Source: Rotaria socialis (Eukaryota; Rotifera; Eurotatoria; Philodinida; Philodinidae). From it: a stretch of DNA of 64,000 nucleotides. A program made the translations under genes and the position numbers. Below the pieces are notes generated by a model, which was given only the letters and a program-made list of their open reading frames with translations, was not told where the DNA came from and searched no databases. This document shows, piece after piece, positions 22,989-35,359 of the stretch; position 1 is the stretch's first letter; each line of letters starts with the position of its first letter. Where the stretch lies: positions 62,001-126,000 of the forward strand of contig CAJNYU010000096.1 of the NCBI GenBank assembly GCA_905331475.1, in the 5' to 3' direction.

Positions 22989-25900
22989 TTATTTGATTAA
23001 TAAGACGCGAGATTCATTCATACGTTTACTAAGACCAAATAATGTGATTGAAAACGTTTTTGCTAAACGTTTTTCAATCTCGTCTAATTTGTGTACGAGA
23101 TCAGTAATAGCTCGAGATTTGAATCTTGCGCCTATTTCCTATACATACAAATAGAATATAAGATACTGGATGAGACATCACGTTTTAGGGCCCAAGAAAA
23201 TGAGCGGAACTTTAATTTGTTCTGCGAACAAGATCATTGCTTTGGTAAGCAGCTTTGAGAGAGTTACCCTCGTAGAATGACACGTTCAAATCTACTTCGA
23301 TATTGAAAAGAAACATACTCGAATACGTGTCTGCATCGGGCGATATTTCCGTTCGAATGTGTGACAAATTTGAATAAGATGAAGAAGCAATAGATTAAGA
23401 TCCGATATCATACGATCTTTAGAAGCAACATTAAGTTTTTTTGAGCTATGAACTAACTTTTCCAATTGAGAAGCATTTAAATAAGAATTAATTTCTTTAA
23501 ATTTGTATATCAATAAATTTACATATTTATAAAATGAATAGTACATGACGTACCTCGTAGATCAGTTTCAGTAATCGTTTGTAATTCATGCTTGAGATTT
23601 TCTTGTATTTCAATTGCACATCGTTTATCATCAATACGTTCTATTAATAAGAAATCTAAATCAATTGCGATCAAATAAAGATCACGACCGAAATCAAGTA
23701 GATTTGGTTTATTATTTGTTTGTAACAATGATAGAGTCCATTTGATTAAATCTGCGTACGTGACACAGTGGTCAAGTGTTACACGTAAGGCTTCATTTGG
23801 TGAACGATAAAATTCATTCAATGGTGAAATATGACCTGATGCTATAAGTTCGCCATGAATCTTTTTTAATTTAGTATTGTCATATTCGGAACGAGCGAAT
23901 AGATCGCGTAAAGCTTTTGTTAAAGAATTCATATACATATCTGCCGTATTTTTTATCGATTTAGGAAGATTACGACGAAGATGTTTAGGAGATACTTTGA
24001 TATTATCCAATGGTAGTGCAGTTGTAGATATTGAAGATTCATTGGTTGGTTCAGCTGATGGATCTGAGAATTTTCGATTTTCAGCAACAAGCTATACGAT
24101 AGATAGGTATTTGTTATTGTTTTAAATTATAAATTTACTTACGAACATAGTTTCTTCATTACTGGTTCTAAGATTTGATGATGACGAAATTCTTGCAATG
24201 GCTGGTTCTTCTTCAATCAGCTGACGAACAATATTTGATGGCATTGTTTTAGCTAATAATCTTTGTGCTTTTATTCGTATATATTCTGCATCACTGATAG
24301 ACTGAGCCACTTTTTCAGCTACTGCAATATTAATTTCTTGTTTTGAATCATTTTTTACAGGTGTAAGATACACAAGAGGAGCTACATCTGGATTAAATTC
24401 AAAGTTCATCGTTTTGCTTTCATTCATGTTGCCTATATGAACAATTGTAAATAGAATTCTTTAACGGAAATCATTTTACTCACCACTTGAAGTGGTTTCA
24501 GGTTGAATAATTTCAAGATCAGCTTGAAATATTTCTGTACTTATTGATATATTCTGTGAGGATTTAAATTCTTCTTCAAAGTCAATTTTTGTATTTAATG
24601 TTTGACGATCAGAAATTCGTTGATTGTCAATTTCGTTTTTCAATCCAAGAGGATCTATGGGATCGATTATTTCCTATAAAGTCATGATATTTGGGAATAG
24701 AGACTCTCATGAGTGATTTATCAATTGGAAAAGGTCTCTCATTAGAAAAATAAACGATGAAACTACTTTTGCGCTTGGCAATGATGTGATTGATGCTTGA
24801 CTTGGTTTGCTGGAAACATGAGCCATACTTGTTGTTGTAGATATTTGAACTGGTTGATCCTGGGTGATGACTGTAGGATTTTCTTGTTGTGCTTCTGTTT
24901 TCAGTGGTAATGACGCTTGTGATACGGATTGCAACTTCTCTTTTTCATTTTTATCAGCATTATTACTAGTTTTTTGCGTACTATTGAAAACTTTGGTTGT
25001 AATGTTTGGTGCAAATTTTAGCACGGATCTATTTTTTTTACTGTCGTGTTTTGATGAAGTTACCGTTTTTGTCGGTTTACTGATGGATTTATTCACAGGA
25101 TGTCGCGTGGAGAGAGATCGATTTAATTTCTTAGAGACAGATGATTGTAATTTTTGGCCACTTTCCCTGGTCTTATACCAATGCTTGACACGCTCAGGAA
25201 GAGTTCTATTCGTAAAAGTAGAAGATAGTTTTTCTTTACCGAACGTTTATCGTTTACTTACATATCAAGTTGATCAAAAAAATCAACGAACTGTTCTTGT
25301 TTCAATCGATCGTCTATATTGTTGAAAATTTGATTTGTTTCATGAATAATTATTGAGATTTTTTTCTTATCTGTGTCTATTTTAGTTTTAGTCTCAATAG
25401 GAATTAATTTTTCTTTTAACATTTGTCGATAGAGTTTGTCGGGTAATTCTTTATTTTTCTTTAATTCCTTTTTAATTTGATAAAGAATTAGATTTCGATT
25501 TAATTCATCGGATCCATGAATTAAGTCATTAAGTAGATCAATAATACGTTCATTATAAAATTTACTAGATACTTTATCCAAATCGATAGTCTTATCTTGA
25601 TTGGTTAGAGTTAAAATTCGTTGAATACATCGACGTATCAATGGAGCTTTCAAATTGTCAAGAAATGCTGAACATTCATCGTTCGTAGCTTCCACAGGAA
25701 GATTAACGCGAACAATAGAATATAAATCAGCTGCTTTGGATAATTTATAAATATCAGCTTTGTTAAGATTATGTGTTTCAATAAAATATGCCATACCTAT
25801 CATAGATGGAAGAGAAAACAGTTGCGGTGTTACTTGCGTATAAATCTAAAAACCTAATTTATTTTCAATTTGCTCAAGTGAAATCGAAGGTTGTGTTTGA

Positions 25901-27517
25901 ATATGATGATAGATATTGGTCAATGCTTGTGTAAGTTCGTTTATCGAGTTATTATCTAGTTGAGCATTTTCAATATCTTCAATTACGGCACCTAATCCAT
26001 TCGTATCAATCTTTTTCATTAAACTCATCGTTATCGTTTGATTCATTTCACCAGTTATCGCAACGCGCTTAAGAGTACCTTGTTGTACTAAACGTTCATA
26101 GGCTAATTTCAATTCATTATTGCTCTAAGATAAAAAAAATTGACACGCGTGAACTAACTTCTTTTTCGGTCAGTTTTTACTTACTAAGGATGTGAAATAA
26201 TCATGAATATATGATTCAATAAAAATACTATCGTGTTCAGTTAATTTAGTTGTCAGACTATTTTCCATTCTATCAATAAAATCATTTAATGAGACACCCA
26301 TCGATGATTTCAGAGCATCAAAAACTGCTCTGATTCCATCGAGATGTGCACGTTGAAAAATTATATTCAATTGTTCGGTGATAAATTTTATTTGTTTATC
26401 ACGATCATGATTTATTGTATCTCCATCGATATTTAGAATTAATTTAAGATCGCGAGTTAACATAGTCACGTCAGATGCAGCTAAACCAAAAAAAAGAAAC
26501 AATAATCTATAGGAGAAAACTCAATGAAGAAATAGTCAACAGACACAATCGATTGATACGATTGCTCATTAAACTATTGAATACGGTTTGATCATGATCG
26601 GATATATCACCTAAAATCTAGTCGTAGAACTTCACTCCACGATAAAATCGAAAGATGTTTACCGGACTTATCTTCAAATTTCAATATTTGTTGTTGTCTG
26701 TGTTGTTCCATGTTTTCATTAAATGATTTCCGTAAGTCATTTGCTAAACGATATGTGCTATCGTTTTCAAGTAACACATTAATAATCGTTTGAATCGAAG
26801 TTACATTGGTTTTCATAGCGACTTGTTCAAATACTTTTTGAATATCTTGTAAAGCCTGAACAAGTTTAGGAACACCGATGTTTTTACTGATCAATTGAGC
26901 ATTGATTAATTCATCATAGATATTAAAGATTCGATTGCTCTTCTGTCGACTAATTATTTGCATTAAATTTCTAATTAATTTTGAATCATCATGCTTTAAA
27001 TTTTTTCCACCATTTGTATGAATTTCTTCAATCAAGTCATTCAATGATAATGGTTCCCTATTGCCAGAATCATATTGATAATTCTTTTTTGGCTTTTTAT
27101 GTTTTGCTCCATAATAATTATCGTCATCACTCCATTCGAAACTAAGTTTTTCTTCGTCTTCTATTATTTCAGATACTTTATGTTCATTAGATAAATTCAT
27201 AAATAATTCATCGGGCAATTCAAATGCTTTCGATAGAATTGCAGCATTTTTTTTCATTGAAAGTTTTCTGGTACCTAGACGTTGCCGCACAACTGAATTT
27301 GGAATTTGAACATCGAGACCAATGATATATGTTTGTGCATTGAACTGTTGTTCTTCGGACGTGTAGATTCCTAAGAATGTATGATTCATATTAGAGTAAA
27401 TTCAAAAGCAAAAATATACACACGATGCCATCCACGTTGAATGTGTTCAGGTAATGAATAAGCAATTCTATTTTCATCAAGAGACTTTTTAACAATCAAA
27501 TGGTAACTAGAAGCCAT
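22989..27517 (-). CDS. Large uncharacterised helical protein
   Basis: There are eleven exons: 27517-27424, 27370-26611, 26506-26185, 26124-25854, 25796-25262, 25205-24767, 24673-24484, 24432-24143, 24091-23554, 23494-23319 and 23138-22989. All junctions keep phase and give 1254 residues. I do not recognise the family. The protein begins MASSYHLIVKKS, has an acidic then Lys-rich patch near 125-150, and is mostly predicted helix: many Leu/Ile heptad-like stretches of 90-180 residues separated by exon ends. A Ser/Thr/Gln/Lys-rich disordered segment (exon 6) lies in the middle. No signal peptide is seen. An apparent in-frame TAG at 25846-25848 lies inside a 57-base intron. Exon 3 starts with an F/L-rich run that may be mis-assigned acceptor tract. 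The gene is convergent with SPAG1, 132 bases apart. A strong acceptor (TTTTTGTTTTCAG) sits 3 bases before the ATG. Confidence 0.7.
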
Positions 27518-27520
27518 TGA

Positions 27521-27535
27521 CTGAAAACAAAAAGA
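27521..27535 (-). promoter_or_regulatory. Probable trans-splice acceptor of the 1254-residue gene
   Basis: The minus strand reads CTTTTTGTTTTCAG, then TCA, then ATG. It is a textbook polypyrimidine acceptor with no upstream exon of the gene visible. Confidence 0.5.
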
Positions 27536-27646
27536 ACGCGGCTAATATTCATTAGCCGATTAGCCGATGACATTCTTGTATGATTGTGGTTTGCATGTAA
27601 ATTATTTCACAATTTTGATAAACAATACGTAGTCGATCTGAGCTGA

Positions 27647-28129
27647 GTGACTAGACAATTCATGCCAATAGTAAAAATTAATCTGCTAGATAGATGCGGA
27701 CACATGAGTGCAGTCGTACTTGGAGAAACACATAAAAACAAAGTCATTTTATTTCATGACCCTTCAGCCGAAGGAACAAAACAAACTGCAGCGAAATCAT
27801 ATGGAAAAAAGCTTCAAGTAGATGCTCTGTCATTCCGCATCCCTTCATTAATCGGTTTCATTTCAAGAGCGAAGTTTCATCATTGTTTTGTCAAGACTCG
27901 AGTTTGTTCTGTAAGATTTTTCAAAATACAGCTAATCAATCGTCAGTTTCTCAAATTAAGTATGCATGATTTAGCTAAATGTTTTCGTCTGCTCATATCA
28001 GAAAGTGATTCAACTGTATATTTTCTTCTCTTCAATATACTACTTGTAGTTGTTTTTACCTTTGCTTACAAAAGAAAAGCACTAAACAACATAATTTATG
28101 AGAGTATTCTCAGGATTTGGATGTTTTAA
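27647..28129 (+). CDS. Doubtful open frame of 160 residues
   Basis: An uninterrupted frame starts 130 bases upstream of and divergent from the 1254-residue gene. The C-terminal part has one strongly hydrophobic stretch (YFLLFNILLVVVFTFAY) that could be a membrane helix; the rest is mixed. I see no family motif, and a frame this long can arise by chance in AT-rich DNA. It could be a lineage-specific tail-anchored protein or nothing. Confidence 0.2.
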   Translation: MTRQFMPIVKINLLDRCGHMSAVVLGETHKNKVILFHDPSAEGTKQTAAKSYGKKLQVDALSFRIPSLIGFISRAKFHHCFVKTRVCSVRFFKIQLINRQFLKLSMHDLAKCFRLLISESDSTVYFLLFNILLVVVFTFAYKRKALNNIIYESILRIWMF

Positions 28130-29148
28130 TTCGACCGATTTGAGACTTATCGTACCTGAGAATGAGCTATGCTAAAGGTAGCCGTGTTTTTTGCTCTTTG
28201 AACAATGAATATTTATTTTTAGAAGAATTGTAAATAAAGGTCACGATTAGCTGTAATCATCGAAATGTAGCTGTCATTAAAATTTTTATAAATATCGAAA
28301 ATAAAAAAATATCTCCTTGATTATAGATATCGCATTATCATATACCAATGGACAACACCCTATCGATTCCTATGTAAAGTAGTGAAAATTCATAAGATCA
28401 ATAAAATAAAGAAAAATAAGCATAATAAAAGAATGCAATGTATGTCTGTTTTAGGAGAATGGCTGGCGTAACATGTTAAAATAATATTTTTCATGTTATT
28501 CTAATCGTTTATGTTCAAGTAGTGATGACGATATGCGTAAAAAAATCCCTTTCGAATTTCTTTGAGTCTACTTCAATTTGTTATGACATTACGACGTTCG
28601 AAAGTGACTGATGTAAAAACATAAAAATTTACTGGAGTAAACGAAATACGATATAAAGCTATGCTCTCATTTACAAAACTTTGAAAAATAGAATCTCTAT
28701 TTCGCTCGTAATATTCATGCATTATATAATAATTCTAGACTTATTTTCAGCATAAATTGTTTAAGATTTGCTTCCGGCTTTTAATTGTCGTTTATTCTAT
28801 TGAATATTTTTGCGAAAATAAATAGGGTAGAATTCAGATTGCGTTTTTATGGAAGTCATTTAGTGCCGTAGTAAACGAAAAACGCGCACCGTGATTAATA
28901 ATCATGCGAGAAGCATATGTCACTGAATAAAAAAATACAACTTCGTTTTTTTCTCTCTCTCTCTCTGTTTCTCTGAGTGCTATGTAGGTTTTTAAGTGGT
29001 AATCGGAGCTGCAGGTGAGACAATGAGAGAGAACTGAAAAAAATTAGTCGCAAAGGCGAAAAAGTGGCATATCATTACTTATTCTTTCGAGTATTTACTG
29101 AACGGAATAAGTCTCATTTAAAATCCTTGGTGCTGTTTTTCTTTGCCA
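28130..29148. other. Intergenic region upstream of GH25 lysozyme
   Basis: No gene is seen. A (CT)n tract lies at about 28951-28965. The rest is AT-rich and unstructured. Confidence 0.4.
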
Positions 29149-29893
29149 ATGTTTGTAGAAATCGTTTTAATATCAATAGTTCCAACAATATTAGCAACGA
29201 TAGGCATCGATGTATCGCAAAGTGTTTCAAAAGATCAATTTAGATGTCTAAACGGTTTGCTTTGATAGAAAAAAAACGAAATTTTTATGACCTTGATATT
29301 CATCTCAATAGATAATGGATACAAATTTGCTGTGGTCCGTGCTTATCGAAGTGTGGGAATTGTTGATTCGAATAGTGCACAAACAATAAAAAATGCACGA
29401 GCTGCCGGATTCACTCACGTTGACGCATATCTATTTCCATGTTTTCCATGTGGTGATGCTCCTCAACAGGTAAGATGAAAACTAATAATGAAATCAGCTG
29501 TTGTTTTTTCGTAAATATTCTCTTATTAAGGTTATTGAAGTTATTGATTATTTAAGAGAAGAAAGAGCTGAAATCGATAGACTTTGGCTCAATATTGAAG
29601 GAAGATGGAATAATAATACGGAAATAAATATTAAATTTCTGGATGAATTAATCAAACAAGTAACTGATTTAGGTATTAAATTTGGAATTTATACATCAAG
29701 ATATCAATGGTTTTCAATTATGAATAATGTGACAAAATTTCCCCCTCAGTCACCTCTATGGTATGCTCATTATGATGACAATCAGTCCTTTCGTGATTTT
29801 CAAGTATTTGGTGGATGGATGCAACCATCGATAAAACAATTTATTGGTGATGTAAAAGAGTGTGGTGTGGTGCTGGATAAAAATTTCTCTTAA
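29149..29893 (+). CDS. Secreted GH25-family (invertebrate LYS-type) lysozyme
   Basis: There are three exons (29149-29254, 29312-29469, 29531-29893) giving 208 residues. Residues 1-16 are a signal peptide. The GH25 barrel follows, with GIDVSQ (19-24), YRSVG, NARAAGFTHVDAYLFPC, RLWLNIEGRW (105-114), FGIYTSRYQW, PLWYAHYD and FGGWMQPSIKQF. This order is that of the nematode-type lysozymes that cleave peptidoglycan and serve in digestion or immunity. In most relatives the central strand reads LDIE; here it is LNIE (Asn 109, Glu 111), while Asp 21 is kept. Loss of that acidic residue could lower activity. Start, signal peptide and splice phases agree. Confidence 0.85.
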
Positions 29894-32206
29894 CATTAAC
29901 GATGAAGAAAATGAAAAGTTCATTTCGTTGGTTTTCTCATGTTTTTTCTTGGTGTTATGTACCTGTGGCAATATGATCTTAAATTTAATTCCATTATTGA
30001 TATTTTGTTGTTGTCTGCTCGTTTCTTACGCTACATTCCCGACTGTATATTTATTTTTATTTTTTTCTAACAGATTTTATTACCTTTCAACTTATACTCA
30101 CCATTTTCATATTATTTTTGGATATATTTCCAAATTTTGTTTGACTATGGATTAATTTAAAGTCTTCTGCTCTATTTTGTCATGCAAATAGGTTTGATAT
30201 TTGTTTTTGCACAGAATATGAATTATACGGTTTCTCCGTACTATAGAAGATGTATGATTAGGTACCTAGTATACAGCGATTCGTTTGGAACTATGAAAAA
30301 AAGTCTTATTTTTCTCATATAGCCAATATAAGATGATTAATGGTTGTTGACGAATATATTTATTCGATTTGAAATAAATACCAGTTGATATTTATTGACA
30401 TTTTCTAAAAGGATATACCAACGCGGCAATGATCATAAATAGACTTTTTACCTATGGTCTTTTTTTTTGTTGCTAAATGTCAATTTACAGTTATTTAAGG
30501 CTATAAATATTCAATTTTGGAATCATCTCGTCAATTGTGATCGATATTCTGGGTGATTGGATGCGACCTTTATATGCAAGCCTATTCTATCAGCGCTTGC
30601 ACACTTAGCAACATCATAGATTTTTGCTCGAAGCGTTTACGAAACAAATAGGAAATCCTTGAAGATTATATTATGTTTGTACACGTGCAATGGTTTATGA
30701 GAGTAATAAAAGCTGTTTCTAAGCTTATCATTCTATTCTTTTCTTTTGTTTATTAAGATGTTTACGTTCGATTTTAAATGGAACTGATGATTCTTGAAGA
30801 CCTTGAAATACATCTTATGGCATATTAACGTGTATCTTGCTTTTTCAGCATAGTTTGCACTATAAACTTCTCTATAATATCTTACTATTATTAGAAGATG
30901 AAAGGTGCACCCGGCGAGTCGACCATTTTCTAATTGACGACAACAACTTCGGTCTGATATTTCACTCGTTTTACATAAGAAGAAAATTAAAAATAATTGA
31001 AAAAAACGATGGGTTTATATAGAAATCAATTATCATGACATGTATCGAAGTGTGCTATTATGTACGTCTATAATTAAAGACAAATTTCTTATGATAAATA
31101 TCATACAGGGACAAAAATACATCGTTACACTTTCATTTCATTCGAAGTAAAACAAAAAACTACCTTGCTGCATATGAATTACGAGTTGTCATGAAGATTA
31201 AAATTCAGAGACACTTCATGTAATCTTATCTTTATTAAATCGATGGATAACTAATCAGTTTATTTCATATTGACTCAGTATTAGCATTAATTTTTGCAGC
31301 TATCGACTATGAAATATATCTGATGATGGTTCTCGAGTTTTTGCTAAAAAGTTCAACAAATAAAGATAAGCTTGTAGAGATCATTCTTGAAAAATTGACT
31401 TGAAAACTGATAGAAGACTTGCAATTTCTGGAGCTATCTGATGAGCTGTATTGTGATCAGTAACTCGCAGGTAATGAGAAGTGTGACATTAATGTTTGGG
31501 ACTCACATTGAAAGATAAAAAACAAGAATTACCGAAAATAAAATTATTTTTTATGGCTGATAAAAACTCTCACTACGAACTTAGATAATTGTATTCATTC
31601 TAAGGTCAAAACGGATTGATCTTTACACGCAATCATTGTGTTAATAATATTACATTTTATTTTCGACGTAAAAATTTCCAGTACATTTAAATGTCACATG
31701 TAAAAAAAACAGATGAATTTTTTAATTTTAAGTGCGCAGTAGCCTAGAAAAACCGAATGACGTAACTAGCACGAGCACAAAACACTATTATTCAGAAAAG
31801 CTAAAGAAGCTCAAATCTAACAATAATCATCGACGCTCTTCAATATCGACCGACGACTTATTGCATAAGATATAGTAGAATAAACTGACATTGGATTATA
31901 CCTTTTCAATTATTTTTTCACATGCCAGGCTATGATGGTTACCGGGACCGATGACTTGTAAAAAGAAAAGGTTTCAAACTAGTAGAACATTTTTTTAGCA
32001 AACATAAAACATAAGACATGATGCGTCATCACATCTAGAGAAATGACACGCTTGTCTTACAAGGATAATTTTTCTATCACTATTTTCTCAGTAAAAAAGA
32101 ATAAACAAACTTTCTTGTTCTTATAAACTATACATTAGAATCACCGTCTCGAATTTTTATCTGACATAAAAAAGATCGATTGTCAATTTTTGATACAAGA
32201 AATTTT
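29894..32206. other. Long intergenic region between convergent genes
   Basis: About 2.3 kb lies between the ends of the GH25 and ARF genes. I see no open frame with family features and no clear repeat. Confidence 0.4.
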
Positions 32207-32902
32207 TCAGAATACGTTTAAACGATGTGCTTTCTTTTGTGATCGAATCATTTGCGCTAGCGTTCCAAATGCATCGGTTAAACCGTCACCACTCAATGCA
32301 CAACACGGTATAATATAATATGAACCATCAGGCCATGCCAATAAATTAAGTTTTTCAGCTATATCTTCAGCTGATAGAGCACCATCGGTATCCTGCTTAT
32401 TAGCTAGAACAATAAGTGGAACATGCGTCATGGCATCATGTTGATAGATGCCTTCTAATTCAGCACGAGCTATATGTATACGACGACTATCAGTCGAATC
32501 AATAACGAATACAAGTCCATCAACGTTATCAAAATAATGATGCCACAATGTTCTTAAATGATCTTGACCACCCACATCCCAAACTGTTAATGAAATTCCC
32601 CGACATGGAGATATTGTTTCAACATTGAAGCCTTTGATATTCAAACATAATCTATTTTTATATAAAGAAAAGAAAAGAAAAGAAAAGAATGAATTAGCAC
32701 ATACCAATTGTTGGTACAGTGTGAAAATCCTCGGTACGTTTCATTCGATAGAGTATTGTTGTTTTACCTATGTAAAGCTGGATGTTTATTTAAAATTGAT
32801 TTCACAATTTTCTATACCTGCATTATCTAGTCCAAGCATGATAATACGTTTTGGACCATCAGCAGATACTTTTTTCATAATTTTTGATAAAACTTTACCC
32901 AT
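32207..32902 (-). CDS. ARF-family small GTPase (ARF/ARL-like)
   Basis: There are three exons (32902-32818, 32767-32705, 32631-32207) giving 190 residues. Gly 2 follows the initiator Met, so N-myristoylation is likely. Motifs are GLDNAGKT (24-31, P-loop), PTIGFNVET (47-55, switch 1), WDVGGQDHLRTLW (switch 2), NKQD (guanine specificity) and a C-S/A motif in CCALSGDG. The N-terminal amphipathic helix MGKVLSKIMKK resembles ARF6. The interswitch and C-terminus (KKAHRLNVF) differ from canonical ARF1-6, so it may be a divergent ARF or ARL. ARFs recruit coats and effectors to membranes when GTP-bound. Intron 2 carries an AAAAG microsatellite (32665-32689). An acceptor-like TTCATAG lies 2 bases before the ATG. 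Confidence 0.9.
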
Positions 32903-32904
32903 TT

Positions 32905-32918
32905 CTATGAATATATAA
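32905..32918 (-). promoter_or_regulatory. Acceptor-like site before ARF-family gene
   Basis: The minus strand reads TATATATTCATAG, then AA, then ATG. No 5' partner is seen. Confidence 0.35.
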
Positions 32919-35359
32919 ACAATGACAACGATTAATTTTCACTGAGTCGTCGTCGTTCTTGATACAAAATCACGAAAAAGAAAAAAACGAACACATGCAT
33001 ACACACGCGCACTGCCCTGTTAGTATGCACAATAAGTTATGTCAATTATCGTTTTGCAAAACTAAATTTATTCGAATCTATCGTCATATATATATAGATG
33101 TGTTGCGTTGGTGTAAAGGACACACAGGTGAATAATGACTATAAACCAATCGGTGAAGTGGTAGCATACCACAAAGTGAGACTATTGTGTATCAGTCAAA
33201 AACGTATTAAAGCAAGCGTTCTTTTTGATTAAATATATATAAATATAAGAACAAGGAAGAAAAAGTGAAGAATCGATCCTTTTTATCACATCTACATCAA
33301 TACATAAGCAAGTACCTCTCGTTGACTCTCCATCGACGCATCATTGTTGCTCCTGTAGAAGAACACGACTACGTTTTTTTTTCTATCGACATAGAGATAA
33401 TTATTCGAGTCATGTCTACATGGAAAAAGAAGGTGGAAAAAAAACAATAAAATGAGTTTTTCAATAAGCTGAAAGTTCGCTTTTCTTTCTTCGTCGATAC
33501 GCAGCCATCTATATTACGAAACAAGTCATTTTCAATTAACATTCTCTCGTAAGAAAAAATATAAAAGAAACTTTTTATTCTCAACAATACTATAGGTTAA
33601 ACCGACTAAATGGACTCAAAGAATTGATCGATGTGAAAAAATGATTCCATCGGAACAACGATGACGAATGGTTTTTAATATAGTATATGTGTAATAGAAA
33701 ATAGAAGGATGTTTGTCGGATATCAGATTTATTTTCCAACATGACGCTTCGACAGTTCGTTGAAAACAAGATGAGACATAAATCAATATTGAATGTACAG
33801 CGTACTTGAAAATATTTTCAATCATTTACATGTCACGAAAAAATCAACTAAGTCACGTCGAATGATAAAATTGAAATCAAGTTATATATTGATTTACTTA
33901 TATAAATAACAAATATTAAGAGTGAATATACAATTTTATTTTAATTATTTTTCCAAGGGCACGTTTTTTGTACGAAAAACAAATAGCAGCGATGCAGTGT
34001 AGACAGTTGAAAAGACTTGTACTTATAAGAATTAGAGTAGAAATCTGTTTTTCTTTTGTTAAACCTTGTTATTGATTTACCTGGTAAAAATATTAGTTAT
34101 ACTAGAGAACATAACTTGAAGAATGGAGTCGTTGATTGATTTTATTCATATTACAGTAGAAATTTATTCCATGACAAAGTCTTTTAACAGCATATTTTTA
34201 CTGATTTTCTATTATTTATCTTCTTGTCACAAGCATTAACTAGGATTTCAACGGTTTCTATTGCCGTTGTCACGTCTGAAACAAATTAGATATGATATTG
34301 TGAGTGGGTGATTATTCTGATGGACCGATGGTAAATCATGGAGTCTATTTTTCAGACTATTGCTTTAAATATATATATATACTGAACAAATTAGAAAAAT
34401 ATTAGAATTATAACTGGAGAAGAGAACTTTGCAACAATTGTTAAAAGCATTTGAACAGAAATTCATACTCTATTCTCTATGTAATTCGTTTGACTGATGA
34501 TATCATGAGCAGTGAACGTGTCAAATCATTATTTGATTTTTATTTGAAATATCGTACCTGTTGTAAAAAGAAAATATAAAATCTTTAAACACTACAGAAG
34601 AGAATCTCGGCGAAGTTCATTCTACTGGCAAAACTACTTGAATCGTTTTGTTTTGCATGACTTCTACTTGTCCTTATCTGTTTCGCACACTTTCATGTAT
34701 TCATTTGTTTACTTTTTTATACGATCTCTTCCGAATCATTGTTCTCGTTATTACGATCATTTCGGTAATATACATTGATGATAGCTTACTTGTCATTATA
34801 TAAATGGGATCTTTAAAATTTTTGTCACATAAAAGTTATCTTTTAGTCACGTTAAATCATTCTCACCACTCAAAAGACGTTAATTCTTCTTTCGTTTTTT
34901 GTGACTATTGTTTTATTAGCTATCTATGCTTAGCTCTTACGTTGATTTCTTTAGCATAGATTGACAAAAATGATGATTATAACTTAAGAAACAAAGAGGA
35001 AACGACGAGAGAGAGAGAGAAGAAAAAAAGAGAATACAATGAGACGTAACAAATTTTTGTCATTGTCGTTTGCCATAATTGTAAGAGAAGTAAAAACGAA
35101 AATGTTGATCCTCTCTCAGTTGTACGATCACGTTTTGTGTATATAGTCATCGTCTTAGGACGACCGTCGTATGTATTCCGTTCTCTATTTGAATAGTTGC
35201 TTGTTATTTAGCCAGGTCAAAATAGAAGAAGATAGAGCTAGAGAGAGAGAGAGAGAGAGAGAGACGAAAAAGAAGAAGAAGAAGGATATGTACAAATAAA
35301 ACGAAAGGAAGACTAAAAGTAAAGTCTTCTCGTTCGCACCACATTAATAACAAAGAGGA
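32919..35359. other. Divergent intergenic region ARF to GH18
   Basis: About 2.4 kb with no gene seen. It should carry the promoters of both flanking genes. There is a purine-rich tract from about 35000 to 35310, with (GA)n at 35240-35264 and AAG repeats just after it. Confidence 0.4.
35240..35264. repeat. (GA)n microsatellite
   Basis: About twelve uninterrupted GA units, 95 bases upstream of the GH18 start codon. The tract could act as a GAGA-type promoter element, but that is inference. Confidence 0.9.

Noticed and set aside
25846-25848. In-frame TAG splitting two long frames of the 1254-residue gene, suggesting a pseudogene or read-through
   Set aside because: A 57-base GT-AG intron (25797-25853) with a pyrimidine tract removes it and joins the frames in phase.
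27647-28129. 160-codon frame as a firm gene
   Set aside because: No motif, no splice or start context, and one hydrophobic stretch only; kept as a low-confidence entry.
33140-33180. tRNA-like D-arm words (GGTGAAGTGGTAGCATACC)
   Set aside because: No acceptor-stem pairing or T-arm with GTTC is found at the proper distance.
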